Shown here: piece by piece, positions 40,101-48,004 of the stretch | How the letters are laid out: every line of letters begins with the position of its first letter | Numbering within the stretch: the stretch's first letter is position 1 | DNA from: Bacteroidota bacterium | GTDB lineage: Bacteria; Bacteroidota; Bacteroidia; Chitinophagales; Chitinophagaceae | Length of the DNA stretch: 64,000 nucleotides | Assembly: GCA_018268035.1 (NCBI GenBank) | Contig: JAFDXI010000140.1 | Coordinates: forward strand, 1 to 64,000 | Direction: 5' to 3' | Translations under genes and position numbers: made by a program | Notes under the pieces: model-generated | Databases searched by the model: none | Told to the model about the DNA's origin: nothing | Seen by the model: the letters and a program-made list of their open reading frames with translations, nothing else

Positions 40101-42446
40101 ACAAATAATACTTCAGATACTGCAGGTAACGCTTATGCAGGTACTTCCACTCCTAGTTTATATCTGTTTCCTACAGATGCTCAGGTGGACAATGGAAGTG
40201 CCCTTCAGTTTGAAGCAAGGCTTGATCTCAACAATGGCTGTACTGCAAGGGACACTATTACTGTGGATATTAATGATAAAATCTGGACTGCAGGCGCTGG
40301 TACAAATAATTGGAACACAGGTCCAAACTGGTGTGGTAACCAGGTGCCGAAAGCTGTTGACCGGGTTAAAATACCGGATTTGGGTGTAGGGGGCATTTAC
40401 CCTGTTATTAAAGTAAATAATACAGGCAAGTCCAAATACCTCACTATTGACTCAGGTGCCAGTGTTACTATTGATCCAGGGGGAATGCTACAAATAAAAA
40501 GGGACTTGTTTACAAGTTTAGGCGCCAGTTTTACCAATAATGGGACACTCAGAATGGATGGCTCTAAAAATGCGGTTGCACAAAATTTCCCCGGCCCCGG
40601 AACAATAGCAGAAATGAATAACCTGACCATTGGTAATAGTGGTTCTGCACCTTCGGGTAGTAGTAATGTAATATTAAATGCTCCCATCAGTATCAGGGGC
40701 AAATTATATGATAGTGTTGGTTCTTTCGAGTTTGGCAATAACGATATTACACTGAAAAGCTATTCCACAGGAACAGCTTATGTGGGCAGTTTTGATTATA
40801 ATTCTGCAAAGATAAATTATACCGGAACCGGCCGTTTTATAGTAGAAAGATTTATCCCTGCACGTAGAGCGTGGAGATATTTATCTACTCCAATGTATAG
40901 TAGCACTCAAACTATTAATGATGCATGGCAGGAAGGAAGGCAGATTACGTCTGCACCAGTAACCTGCCCGGTTTCTACTGAACCTAAAGGCTATGGCATG
41001 TATATTACAAATACTCAACCGCCACAAAATGGTTATGATTGGAATACAACAAACAATGCTTCTTTGAAAGTTTGGAATAACAATGCCTGGGCTGCTCCAT
41101 CAGGAACTAATATTCCAATTACTAACTATCCTGCATATTGCGTTTTTGTAAGGGGCGACCGGCAGGTTTGTATCCAGTATGGTACATGGGCTACACCGGA
41201 TACAACAGTTTTAAGAGTGAGAGGGGTATTAAATGAACCCGGCACTTCCAGTTTCAGTTATAACAGCCCAATAACAAAGAGTTTTACAGGTAACCCTGGT
41301 GACTATGTATTTGTGGGTAATCCTTTTGCATCTCCGGTTGATCTCACAAATGTTTTAGATGCTTCCAGGTCAACTGGTATTGTTCCAAACAAAGCATGGT
41401 TCTGGGACCCTACTGCTAATGGCCCTGCTAATTATAATGTAGGTGGTTATATTGTGTATGATGATGGTGTCTGGACATTGCCTAATTCATCTACTTATCC
41501 ACAAGACCTGACTTTACGCAGTGGTGAAGCATTTTTTGTGCAGTTAGCTACTGGAAGCACATCTGCATATATTAATTTCAAACAATCAGATAAAAATACA
41601 GGATATGAAACCCATGTTTTTGGTTTCCAAAAAGAGAAAAATCAAAAATCTTCACCAAGCGTTCTTTACCTGAACCTGATTTCAAATATCAATGGTGCAT
41701 CTGCTTTGGTAGATGGTGTGGCGTCTGCTTTTGGTAACGGTTATTCTGCAAAAGTGGATGACCGTGATGCAGCCAAGATGTGGAATATTGATGAGAATGT
41801 AGCAATATTCAGAGATGGCAAATACCTCGCAATTGAATTCAGGCCTATTCCGGTACTGACAGATACTATTTTTTATAAAATGTACCTGAGAAAACCACAG
41901 TCTTATTCATTACAGGTCTTTACTCAGAACTTGCCTGACATGCAACCACAAAGGGCATGGCTGGTGGACAATTATCTCAATACGAAAACAGAGATTAATC
42001 TGCAGGATACCATGCTGTATAATTTTATGACAGACATGGATACCAATAGCTATCGCAACAGATTTATGATTGTGTTCAGCAGGCAATTGGCTACTACACC
42101 TACACAGGTTTCAAGAACTGCCAACCAAAAAGACCCTAATACTTCTGGTATTGCTGCAGGTGCGGGAATTATGGAAGGTAATATCAGTATTGCACCTAAT
42201 CCTGTTACTTCAGCTGCAAATGCAATGCTGAGGTTTGGTAATGTGGCTAAGGGCAATTATGAGGTAAGTATATTTAATGCTAAAGGTGAGAAACTGGCTG
42301 TTGAAAAGATACAACATTCGGGCACTCAGTCTTTATATCATTTGCCACCGGGTAATACATCCTGGAGTGCAGGGATGTACCTCGTTCGAATTGTTAATGA
42401 AGACACAGGTGAAACTGTTCAGTTGAAATTGATAATAAACAGATAG
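37128..42446 (+). CDS. Giant T9SS-exported multidomain surface protein with glycine-rich N-terminus (1772 aa)
   Basis: Paralogue of the preceding giant gene. It has a signal peptide (MKKIFGLFLILTGFCLSSKA) and a Gly-rich domain (about 25-245; YTWKVPNCVTSVTVEVWGGG). A first GEVED domain (about 260-395) ends AEDYYLTVS, an Ig-like segment follows, and a second GEVED domain (about 515-655) ends QTEDYIFTV. Then come an adhesin/MAM-like jelly-roll (about 790-960; EGFEDGTLGEF) and a WTAGAGTNNWNTGPNW unit near 1050. The conserved C-terminal half (ERFIPARRAWRYLSTP) ends in a T9SS type A sorting domain (SIAPNPVTSAANAMLRFGNV to KLIINR). It shares both ends with its neighbour but differs in the middle. 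A strong terminator follows. Likely surface-attached. Confidence 0.85.
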   Translation: MKKIFGLFLILTGFCLSSKAQTTFNVYGNTAGNYTWKVPNCVTSVTVEVWGGGGAGGGVTGKPAYGGGGSAGAYSRGVFTVTPGSTINIHVGAGGAASTTATNNGDASWVFTNTTILAVGGKGAPGNVSGSGAGAAAVTSGNINTGSGVANYYGGAGYAGSSSRSGSGGGSAGGGGNGGNATSSSGGAAGAAGSFTAGAAGATGLTSSGNGSSGNSPGSGGAGGYTTSNTDFNGGAGADGQVIIYYSFGPFCVPTASNYSSTYFTSVSTSGANTNFSNTSTYNYPGYTNYYCTTGASVYAGTSFTLNMTLTGGTAGVAAYIDWNDDNSFSSSENVYSSGAYVSGTLSPTITVPSTASTGTHRMRVIVDYYSTSPSGCSLTSVGWLGTTRGEAEDYYLTVSPLPACSGTPSITSVSATPTSGPNGSNVTLSASLPVASGYSYQWYTSTTASGPWTAITVATTNPAYASQANNTTMYYHLVVTCANSGLSATSASVSYTTTGSATYCTPTVSHKDVQVVITNVDFVGTLNDVSNNSGTNTDAYQDFTGNTPAIQEQGEAVNLNVMANTSHTFWKAWVDWNRDGDFNDPGEEVYNSNNIYALSTSFGFQIPYSQPIGNYRIRVRTWDMTNIYTGSSVYGGSTGSAFTPCGNLDDGQTEDYIFTVISRCNAGVVSTVNDTACVTTSAVFNLSVTGNAQATGFNWYSSQYGGTSLGTGNTYTTPALSSTTTYWVAATGLNTAGVACEGQTRVPAIAFKPSVPTISFDQPDTSFLCNGDNLSVTGSSGTVRTFLIKEGFEDGTLGEFTESTTNNTDASQPWQVHTSVFTPTTTAVWRPAISSGFGANNFLTALGNSVSSNAMVSTLTSASHNTSGFTSLNLDFKMYYDHYLSDNKGLGDTDNIKVEAYDGTSWNTLQQSRADIGKASNMTMFTYALGSQYLNQADVKIRFTFSALLSYSDGVAIDSIRLYGEHTASSSYTWSQVGGFMDNTASCLYLTNNTSDTAGNAYAGTSTPSLYLFPTDAQVDNGSALQFEARLDLNNGCTARDTITVDINDKIWTAGAGTNNWNTGPNWCGNQVPKAVDRVKIPDLGVGGIYPVIKVNNTGKSKYLTIDSGASVTIDPGGMLQIKRDLFTSLGASFTNNGTLRMDGSKNAVAQNFPGPGTIAEMNNLTIGNSGSAPSGSSNVILNAPISIRGKLYDSVGSFEFGNNDITLKSYSTGTAYVGSFDYNSAKINYTGTGRFIVERFIPARRAWRYLSTPMYSSTQTINDAWQEGRQITSAPVTCPVSTEPKGYGMYITNTQPPQNGYDWNTTNNASLKVWNNNAWAAPSGTNIPITNYPAYCVFVRGDRQVCIQYGTWATPDTTVLRVRGVLNEPGTSSFSYNSPITKSFTGNPGDYVFVGNPFASPVDLTNVLDASRSTGIVPNKAWFWDPTANGPANYNVGGYIVYDDGVWTLPNSSTYPQDLTLRSGEAFFVQLATGSTSAYINFKQSDKNTGYETHVFGFQKEKNQKSSPSVLYLNLISNINGASALVDGVASAFGNGYSAKVDDRDAAKMWNIDENVAIFRDGKYLAIEFRPIPVLTDTIFYKMYLRKPQSYSLQVFTQNLPDMQPQRAWLVDNYLNTKTEINLQDTMLYNFMTDMDTNSYRNRFMIVFSRQLATTPTQVSRTANQKDPNTSGIAAGAGIMEGNISIAPNPVTSAANAMLRFGNVAKGNYEVSIFNAKGEKLAVEKIQHSGTQSLYHLPPGNTSWSAGMYLVRIVNEDTGETVQLKLIINR

Positions 42447-42469
42447 TTCCTTACCTGGTATAATTTTAC

Positions 42470-42501
42470 AAAAGGGCTTTAATATTTTATAAGGCCCTTT
42501 T
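42470..42501 (+). terminator. Rho-independent terminator after the 1772-aa gene
   Basis: AAAAGGGC (42470-42477) pairs with GCCCTTTT (42494-42501) across a 16-nt AT-rich loop, followed by T-rich DNA. Confidence 0.75.
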
Positions 42502-42739
42502 GTATTTTGTTTTAAAAATATTGCTTTACTGCTTTGTTGTTGCTTTCAAAAGTTTTCTAAAAGGAATAATTTTTCATTCCTTCAGATAATTGTGGAAATG
42601 ACAATAGTTCATCACGGTACTTTTTTCAAATACAATTCCTTTATTCAATTTTCTTATTTTTTCAGAAAGCTTATTAATAATGATGAATAAAAAAATGCTC
42701 AACTTATGTAAGACATTATCTAAAAACTTGACGCTTCTC

Positions 42740-43723
42740 TTACCATTTATCAAGCCCCAATAATTTTCTTCCTAAGGCAGAGAGTTCTGCAGTTTTATAT
42801 TTTGTTTTTTCCCAGTTGCGTGGATCGCCGGGGAAGGCATATCCCTCAGGTGCAATTCTGTTTTTCCATGAATTGATTCTCCATTGCCTCAATGGCTCAT
42901 TATTTTCTTCAGCCGGCATCATTGATATGTATTGTGCAATTCTCACCTTGTCACCGCTCCTGTTAGCTCTTATACCATGAGGCTGCAGGCTATTGAATAT
43001 TAGCAAATCACCTGCTTCCATTTTTACTTTCGTTGGGGTAAAGCCAGTTATATCGGGTTTAAAATGATCCCTGTCTTCTGGCTGTGTAAGTTTCCAGGTA
43101 TCATAACTCCTGAACAATTCAGGTATGCACTGAAAGCCACCCATATTTTCATCAGTCTGATCATTGAGCGCCAATACACCCTGCACCTGTTGAGGTTTTG
43201 TTTCCGGGTCATAATCCCAATGTATAAATGCCTTGTATTCATAGCCGGGCCGCAATGGAAAATTAAGATTGGCACGGTCAATAGTACACCATAGTTTTTC
43301 AGTTCCCCATATATCAGCAAATGCATCATATACTCTTTGCATTTGACGGTTTTCCCATAAATACTGGTGGTTATACATTTCAACCATGCCTGTATTGGTT
43401 AGTTCCTTCATCTGAATTTCTGCCCTGGGTTGTGTGTACCAGGTGGAAGGATCGCCAGGATTTTTTTCTTCAAATTCCCAGATAAAATCTGCCGTCTTTT
43501 TTGCCTGTTCCTTTGAAATTGCATTCTTAATTACAATATAACCGTTCTGTATCCAGAAATTCCAGTCATCTTCACTCATAACCCTTAATGGCTTTCCGTT
43601 GCTGCGGTCATTTAATTTTATAGAGCTGCTTTTAGCTGTTGATGGGTTTCCCGGAATGTCTTTATGAGCATTGTTGGGGTTCATTGTTGGCGCCATGGTT
43701 GCTGCCATTGTTTGTTTATCCAT
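42740..43723 (-). CDS. Phytanoyl-CoA dioxygenase (PhyH) family Fe(II)/2-oxoglutarate enzyme
   Basis: This 327-aa cytosolic non-haem iron oxygenase of the PhyH family has the facial triad as H168-x-D170 (KAFIHWDYD) and H249 (SLQPHGIRANRSGDK), with R255 or R261 for 2-oxoglutarate. The N-terminal ~35 residues are Met/Asn/Ala-rich and look unstructured. The substrate cannot be named; PhyH relatives hydroxylate lipids, amino acids, ectoine or secondary metabolites. It is divergent from an AraC regulator 147 bp away that probably controls it. Confidence 0.87.
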   Translation of the reverse strand: MDKQTMAATMAPTMNPNNAHKDIPGNPSTAKSSSIKLNDRSNGKPLRVMSEDDWNFWIQNGYIVIKNAISKEQAKKTADFIWEFEEKNPGDPSTWYTQPRAEIQMKELTNTGMVEMYNHQYLWENRQMQRVYDAFADIWGTEKLWCTIDRANLNFPLRPGYEYKAFIHWDYDPETKPQQVQGVLALNDQTDENMGGFQCIPELFRSYDTWKLTQPEDRDHFKPDITGFTPTKVKMEAGDLLIFNSLQPHGIRANRSGDKVRIAQYISMMPAEENNEPLRQWRINSWKNRIAPEGYAFPGDPRNWEKTKYKTAELSALGRKLLGLDKW

Positions 43724-43735
43724 AATTCAAATTTT

Positions 43736-43753
43736 TATTCTTGAATAAGAATA
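43736..43753. promoter_or_regulatory. Inverted repeat (TATTCTT-N4-AAGAATA), candidate operator
   Basis: Perfect 7-bp arms around GAAT, 12 bp before the PhyH start in the PhyH/AraC divergent region. A 7/8 -7-like CATCTTTG on the minus strand lies just upstream, so the repeat covers the expected start of phyH transcription. AraC proteins usually bind direct repeats, so the binding protein is uncertain. Confidence 0.4.
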
Positions 43754-43870
43754 CAAAGATGGGTTCTTCATACCAGTCATCTTTTACCTGTAATGATAAG
43801 TTTTTGTTCTGTATTGACCATTATTTATAAGATATACATAAAAACATAACTTTATAGGAAACTATGGACA

Positions 43871-44716
43871 GTGAAGATTCAATTGGAAAAAGTAAAATTT
43901 GAACCGGGAAAATCATTCCGTGTTTTTATGCCCAGCCTCAGGAATTATTTTTTCTGGCATTATCATCCTGAATATGAGTTGGTGTTTGTGGAGGCAGTTA
44001 CAGGTATAAGACATGTTGGCCAGCATGTCTCAGATTATATAAAAAGCGATCTAATATTGATTGGTCCTAATATCCCGCATTTGAATTTTGATTATGGTGT
44101 GAAAACCGAATACAAACAAATTGTTGTTCAATTAAGAGAAAATTTTTTGGGCACAGCTTTAGCAATCTCACCTGAATTTGATGCAATTCAAAACCTTTTC
44201 AAAAAATCGGTTTATGGGTTATCGTTTACCGGGAAAACAAAAAAGGACGCAGTTGAAAAATTAAAATCATTACAACAATTGGATCATTTTCAACAATTGC
44301 TTTGCCTGCTTGAAATTTTGCAAATACTTGCTCTTTCAAAAGAAGTGTTGGTGTTGAATGATATGGATACAAGTATCCGGATATTTTTTAATGATAAAAT
44401 CAGGATGGCATCTATTTATGAATATATTCATGCGCATTATAATAAAAACCCTGATGTAAATAAATTGGCAAAGCATGTGCATTTAAGCACACCAGCTTTT
44501 TGCAGGTACTTCAAGAAACAAACCAAGATGACTTTTACCGATTTTGTAAATCAATACCGGATTAATCAGGCAAAAACATTGATGTTGCATGGTGAAAATA
44601 TTTCCGGTGCAGGATATTCAGTTGGTTTCGACAGCATCTCGCATTTCAGCAAAGTATTCAAAAAGATGAATGGTGTAAGCCCTTTACAATTTAAGAAAAA
44701 ATACCTGCTGGATTGA
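43871..44716 (+). CDS. AraC-family transcriptional regulator with cupin sensor
   Basis: 281 aa, with GTG at 43871 as the likely start because no in-frame ATG lies upstream. The N-terminal cupin domain (about 15-120; FWHYHPEYELVFVEAVTGIR, DLILIGPNIPHL) should bind a small ligand. The C-terminal AraC double helix-turn-helix (about 180-280) has VNKLAKHVHLSTPAFCRYFK and GYSVGFDSISHFSKVFKKMN, then GVSPLQFKKKY. It is transcribed away from the PhyH gene and is the natural candidate for its regulator. Confidence 0.9.
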   Translation: MKIQLEKVKFEPGKSFRVFMPSLRNYFFWHYHPEYELVFVEAVTGIRHVGQHVSDYIKSDLILIGPNIPHLNFDYGVKTEYKQIVVQLRENFLGTALAISPEFDAIQNLFKKSVYGLSFTGKTKKDAVEKLKSLQQLDHFQQLLCLLEILQILALSKEVLVLNDMDTSIRIFFNDKIRMASIYEYIHAHYNKNPDVNKLAKHVHLSTPAFCRYFKKQTKMTFTDFVNQYRINQAKTLMLHGENISGAGYSVGFDSISHFSKVFKKMNGVSPLQFKKKYLLD

Positions 44717-44845
44717 TGTATGTTTTGCTATATACAAGATTATTATCTCTATCATAGATTATTCTTACAATACTTCTGAATTTTAGAAATAGTAAAAAAT
44801 TTCCCTCCTGTTTTTTCTATATTGCTATCAGAAAAAAAATATACT

Positions 44846-45379
44846 ATGGGATTATGTATCCATTTTAAAGGGAACATAAAAAATTATGATCTGATTCCCG
44901 GGTTGGTTGAAGAGATTGCAGATATCTGTGAAGCTATGCAATGGACAGTCACTATTTTAAAAGATGAAGATGTAAACGGTATCGTGTTTTCACCAGAAAA
45001 ATGTGAACCTTTATTTTTTACATTCAACAAAGACGGGCAACTTGTTTCGCCCATTATGCTGGAATATAAAATTGAACCTGCAACTACCATTACAACCAAA
45101 ACACAATTTGCCGGGATGGATACACACATAGCTTTAATAAAGTTGCTGAGATATATCAGTGAGAAATATTTTTCTTATTTCCATTTATATGATGAAGGAA
45201 ATTACTGGGAAACTAATGATGAAAAAATCCTGCAACGACAGTTCAGTACTTATAATATGATGATGGATGCTGTTGCAGATGCGATGGAAAATATAAATGT
45301 AACCAGCCAGGACAATGCAGATACTTTTACCAAAAAAATTGTTGAATATTTAAACAGGAAAAATAAAAAGGACGAGTAA
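44846..45379 (+). CDS. Cytoplasmic protein of unknown function
   Basis: From the ATG at 44846 this is 177 aa; a TTG eight codons earlier is a weaker start. It has no signal peptide or membrane segment and reads as a mixed alpha/beta domain with a charged C-terminal helix (IVEYLNRKNKKDE). FSPEKCEPLFFTFNKDGQ and MDTHIALIKLLRYISEKYFS are its best-conserved-looking stretches. I recognise no family. It is convergent with the histidine kinase and downstream of the AraC gene. Confidence 0.6.
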   Translation: MGLCIHFKGNIKNYDLIPGLVEEIADICEAMQWTVTILKDEDVNGIVFSPEKCEPLFFTFNKDGQLVSPIMLEYKIEPATTITTKTQFAGMDTHIALIKLLRYISEKYFSYFHLYDEGNYWETNDEKILQRQFSTYNMMMDAVADAMENINVTSQDNADTFTKKIVEYLNRKNKKDE

Positions 45380-45437
45380 TTTATACGGGTAATTTTTTCA
45401 GTAATGTTTTAGTAGTACTATTCAAACAAAAAAAATC

Positions 45438-46496
45438 TTATGCAGGCAGCCTGATGATAAAACTGCTTCCTTCGCCTTCTGTGCTTTCAACATTTATGGA
45501 TCCGTTATGTTCTTTTGTGATGATATCATAAGCCATTGATAAACCCAGCCCCGTGCCTTCACCTGTTGGTTTGGTGGTAAAAAATGGCTGAAAAATTTTA
45601 TTGATGATTTGTTTTGGTATCCCATTCCCGTTATCACTGATAATAATTTCCACTGCGTCATTTGCGTTGTGGCTGTTAGAGTGATTGTCAGGTGAACTGA
45701 GATTTACCTTTTTTGTTTGAACAGAAACCGATGGTAAATAATTCATTTCCTGTTGCTTTTCAAATATTTTTTGTTTCGCATTTACTGCGTAAAATGCATT
45801 GTTGAAAATATTGAATAATGCCCTACCTATATGCTGCGGTATAACGATAATTTTTCCATTCCCTGATTCACCGGCAGAAAGGTCTTCATCAAATTCCGTT
45901 CTAATATTTGCAACAAATGTTTTGTCTTTATTCCTGATGCTATGATACACCAGGTGTAAATACTCATTACATAAGGCATTGATGTCAGTTGGTTCTTGTA
46001 CACCTTTTGATTTGGGTGAATGTTGCAACATGTTTTTTACAATCGCATCAGCACGCTTGCCGTGTAGAATAATCTTTTCCAGGTTTTGTTTGATATTCTT
46101 TGAAATGTCATTGGCTATTTCTATGTTTCCTTCAGCAAGGTTTTCATTCATCTCATCTAATAATTCATCGCTGACTTCAGAAAAATTATTCACAAAATTC
46201 AAAGGGTTTTGTATCTCGTGTGCAATGCCTGCAGTTAGTTCACCAAAAGAAGCCATCTTTTCCTGTTGTATTAATTGTGCCTGTGTGGCTCTTAGCTCTT
46301 TCAATGTTGATTCCAGCACATATTTCTGTTTGTCAATCTGCTGTTTTTGTTGTTGTAACAAATACAGGTCCTTTTGTTTGTGCCTGTATGAAAAAATGAA
46401 ATACATGATAAAACCAAACAAGAGCAGTAATACAAGGATGCCCGCAAATAAAAATACAGTAACATCAAGAGAGTTGATTTGCAAAAATTCAGGCAT
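45438..46496 (-). CDS. Sensor histidine kinase without an extracellular sensor domain
   Basis: 352 aa. One N-terminal transmembrane helix (about 13-35) follows a short outside tail, then a Gln-rich coiled coil (about 40-85), a HisKA dimerisation helix with the phospho-acceptor H93 in LTAGIAHEIQNPLNF, and an HATPase_c domain with N-box FNIFNNAFYAVN, G1 DNGNGIP, F-box FQPFFTTKP and G2 GTGLGLSMAYDI. It is of the Bacteroidota type usually fused to TPRs, but here lacks them. Its start overlaps the 7TM gene by 8 bp, so the two are translationally coupled and probably form a sensor pair. No response regulator is nearby. Confidence 0.9.
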   Translation of the reverse strand: MPEFLQINSLDVTVFLFAGILVLLLLFGFIMYFIFSYRHKQKDLYLLQQQKQQIDKQKYVLESTLKELRATQAQLIQQEKMASFGELTAGIAHEIQNPLNFVNNFSEVSDELLDEMNENLAEGNIEIANDISKNIKQNLEKIILHGKRADAIVKNMLQHSPKSKGVQEPTDINALCNEYLHLVYHSIRNKDKTFVANIRTEFDEDLSAGESGNGKIIVIPQHIGRALFNIFNNAFYAVNAKQKIFEKQQEMNYLPSVSVQTKKVNLSSPDNHSNSHNANDAVEIIISDNGNGIPKQIINKIFQPFFTTKPTGEGTGLGLSMAYDIITKEHNGSINVESTEGEGSSFIIRLPA

Positions 46497-47154
46497 GTTT
46501 TATCATTTGTTTTTGATTGGAAAAATTCAGGCCAACAGCAATAGTATATGTTGCATATAACAGGCCACTGCATATCAAGAGGAAATTGTAAATGATCATG
46601 GGCGGATTTTTTAACTGATAGACTTTGATACTATGAAAACCCCAGACCAAAAGGCTCATCGAATAATATAATAATACTACACAATTAAACCAGAAAACGC
46701 CTTCACGCCAAAGATTTTCATAATGCTCTGCCTCCCTGATCCTGATAAAAAGACTCAGTGAAAATATTATGAGCAGCACACTTTCCAGTAAAAATGTGTT
46801 GGTGTTAGTTACAGATAACGGTTGGAAAAAAAATGTATTGAATATTTCGGCCACTATAAAACCGGCAAGGCATATCCAAAGTATCAGATCCCATTTTTTA
46901 CTGTGGAAGAAATCACGGTAAATCAACACGTAAAAAGTAAATTCAACAGGTGTGAAAAAATGATATACGATATTATTGGAAGTGTGCAGACCAAAAGATA
47001 CAAATCTCGCTATTAGCTCACTCAGCAGAGTAAGTATGACTAAAGCAGCTAACAAACGGAATGGCCTTTGCGAAGTCCTGATAAACATAACCATCATCAA
47101 TGCTGATACAATCAGTAAAGCATAATAAAAACTGTGATAAAAATCGCTGAACAT
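46489..47154 (-). CDS. Seven-transmembrane protein of unknown function coupled to histidine kinase
   Basis: 221 aa with seven clear hydrophobic segments at about 9-26, 33-55, 62-83, 88-110, 119-139, 153-174 and 184-209, giving an outside N-terminus and a positively charged inside C-terminus (FSNQKQMIKHA). There is no signal peptide and no family I recognise; 7TM sensor domains (7TMR type) are the nearest idea. It sits between an exported protein (12 bp) and the histidine kinase (8-bp overlap), so it is plausibly the sensor module of a split kinase. Confidence 0.72.
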   Translation of the reverse strand: MFSDFYHSFYYALLIVSALMMVMFIRTSQRPFRLLAALVILTLLSELIARFVSFGLHTSNNIVYHFFTPVEFTFYVLIYRDFFHSKKWDLILWICLAGFIVAEIFNTFFFQPLSVTNTNTFLLESVLLIIFSLSLFIRIREAEHYENLWREGVFWFNCVVLLYYSMSLLVWGFHSIKVYQLKNPPMIIYNFLLICSGLLYATYTIAVGLNFSNQKQMIKHA

Positions 47155-47165
47155 TTACTTTGGTA

Positions 47166-47684
47166 TTAAAAACTTTTTGGACAGTTGGGTGGGCATGGAT
47201 CTGCTTTGTCATACACGGATGCTGCAAGTGCTGAGTTTTTTCTCTGTGTGTTTATCATCAATGTGTCTTTCCCGGCAGTCGAATCATATTTCCCGCCAAC
47301 GAGGATGAGGTGTACATTCACAAATCTCGACTGGCCATTATTAAATGTACTATCCTGCCCAAAGAAAATAAATACATCATCAGCCGTACTGTCAACGCCA
47401 TTGGGATTGCGATTGTGGTTAATTAAAGTATCCAGTTGCTTCGCATTAAACGAAAACGCGTGTAATGTTTTTGCCACACCGCTATCATCAGATTTTAATG
47501 GCGAGGTTGAATCCCACTGTTTCATATAATTCTGAGCTTTGAGCCAGGAGATGGCGCCGCTGGTGCTGGTACCGTTGAGTACCAATGAAAGTTGTTTATT
47601 GGCGGGATTAACCGTGATAAATATCAAAGCTGTAATTATTGCTGTGCCTCCCATTTTTACTATGTCAGTTGCATGAAATTTCAT
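47166..47684 (-). CDS. Small exported protein with C-terminal Cys-Pro motif
   Basis: 172 aa. An N-terminal hydrophobic helix (about 11-27, GGTAIITALIFITVNPANK) should be a signal anchor or uncleaved signal. The mature part reads as an alpha/beta domain with SFNAKQLDTLINHNRNPNG and a strand-rich centre, and ends in DKADPCPPNCPKSF, where two Cys flanked by Pro could form a disulphide or bind metal. I recognise no family name. It is the first gene of the operon with the 7TM protein and the kinase. Confidence 0.65.
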   Translation of the reverse strand: MKFHATDIVKMGGTAIITALIFITVNPANKQLSLVLNGTSTSGAISWLKAQNYMKQWDSTSPLKSDDSGVAKTLHAFSFNAKQLDTLINHNRNPNGVDSTADDVFIFFGQDSTFNNGQSRFVNVHLILVGGKYDSTAGKDTLMINTQRKNSALAASVYDKADPCPPNCPKSF

Positions 47685-48004
47685 GAAGTTGGTTTTATTT
47701 ATGATTGTAACTTTCCTTGTCCTGCAGCAGTGGTTAGTGCATCATTAATATTTTCAATTTATGTGGGAGGATTTGTTTGCATTATAACCGGTGTTTTATT
47801 TGTTCGCCAAATTCACTTATTCTTTCTTTTGACCAACATAAAGATATGCTACTACAGTTGAAATATGCTTCAAAAAAAATTATGAATGAAAATCTTATCA
47901 ACATAAATTGAAGTTACAATAAGCCTTTCCACATCTAAGCAAAGCAAAAGATATAAGTTTAAGCTGTTGCAGGTTCCTTACATTTGTGTTGATTATTACT
48001 AACG
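47685..48004. other. Divergent promoter region, exported-protein operon and adenylate cyclase
   Basis: 320 bp with no gene. It must carry the promoters of the leftward three-gene operon and the rightward cyclase; only the cyclase -7 box at 47979-47986 is clear. Confidence 0.5.
47979..47986 (+). promoter_or_regulatory. Perfect -7 promoter element before the adenylate cyclase
   Basis: TACATTTG is an 8/8 match to TAnnTTTG and lies 18 bp before the ATG at 48005, implying a short leader. No good -33 TTG is found at the usual distance. Confidence 0.45.
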
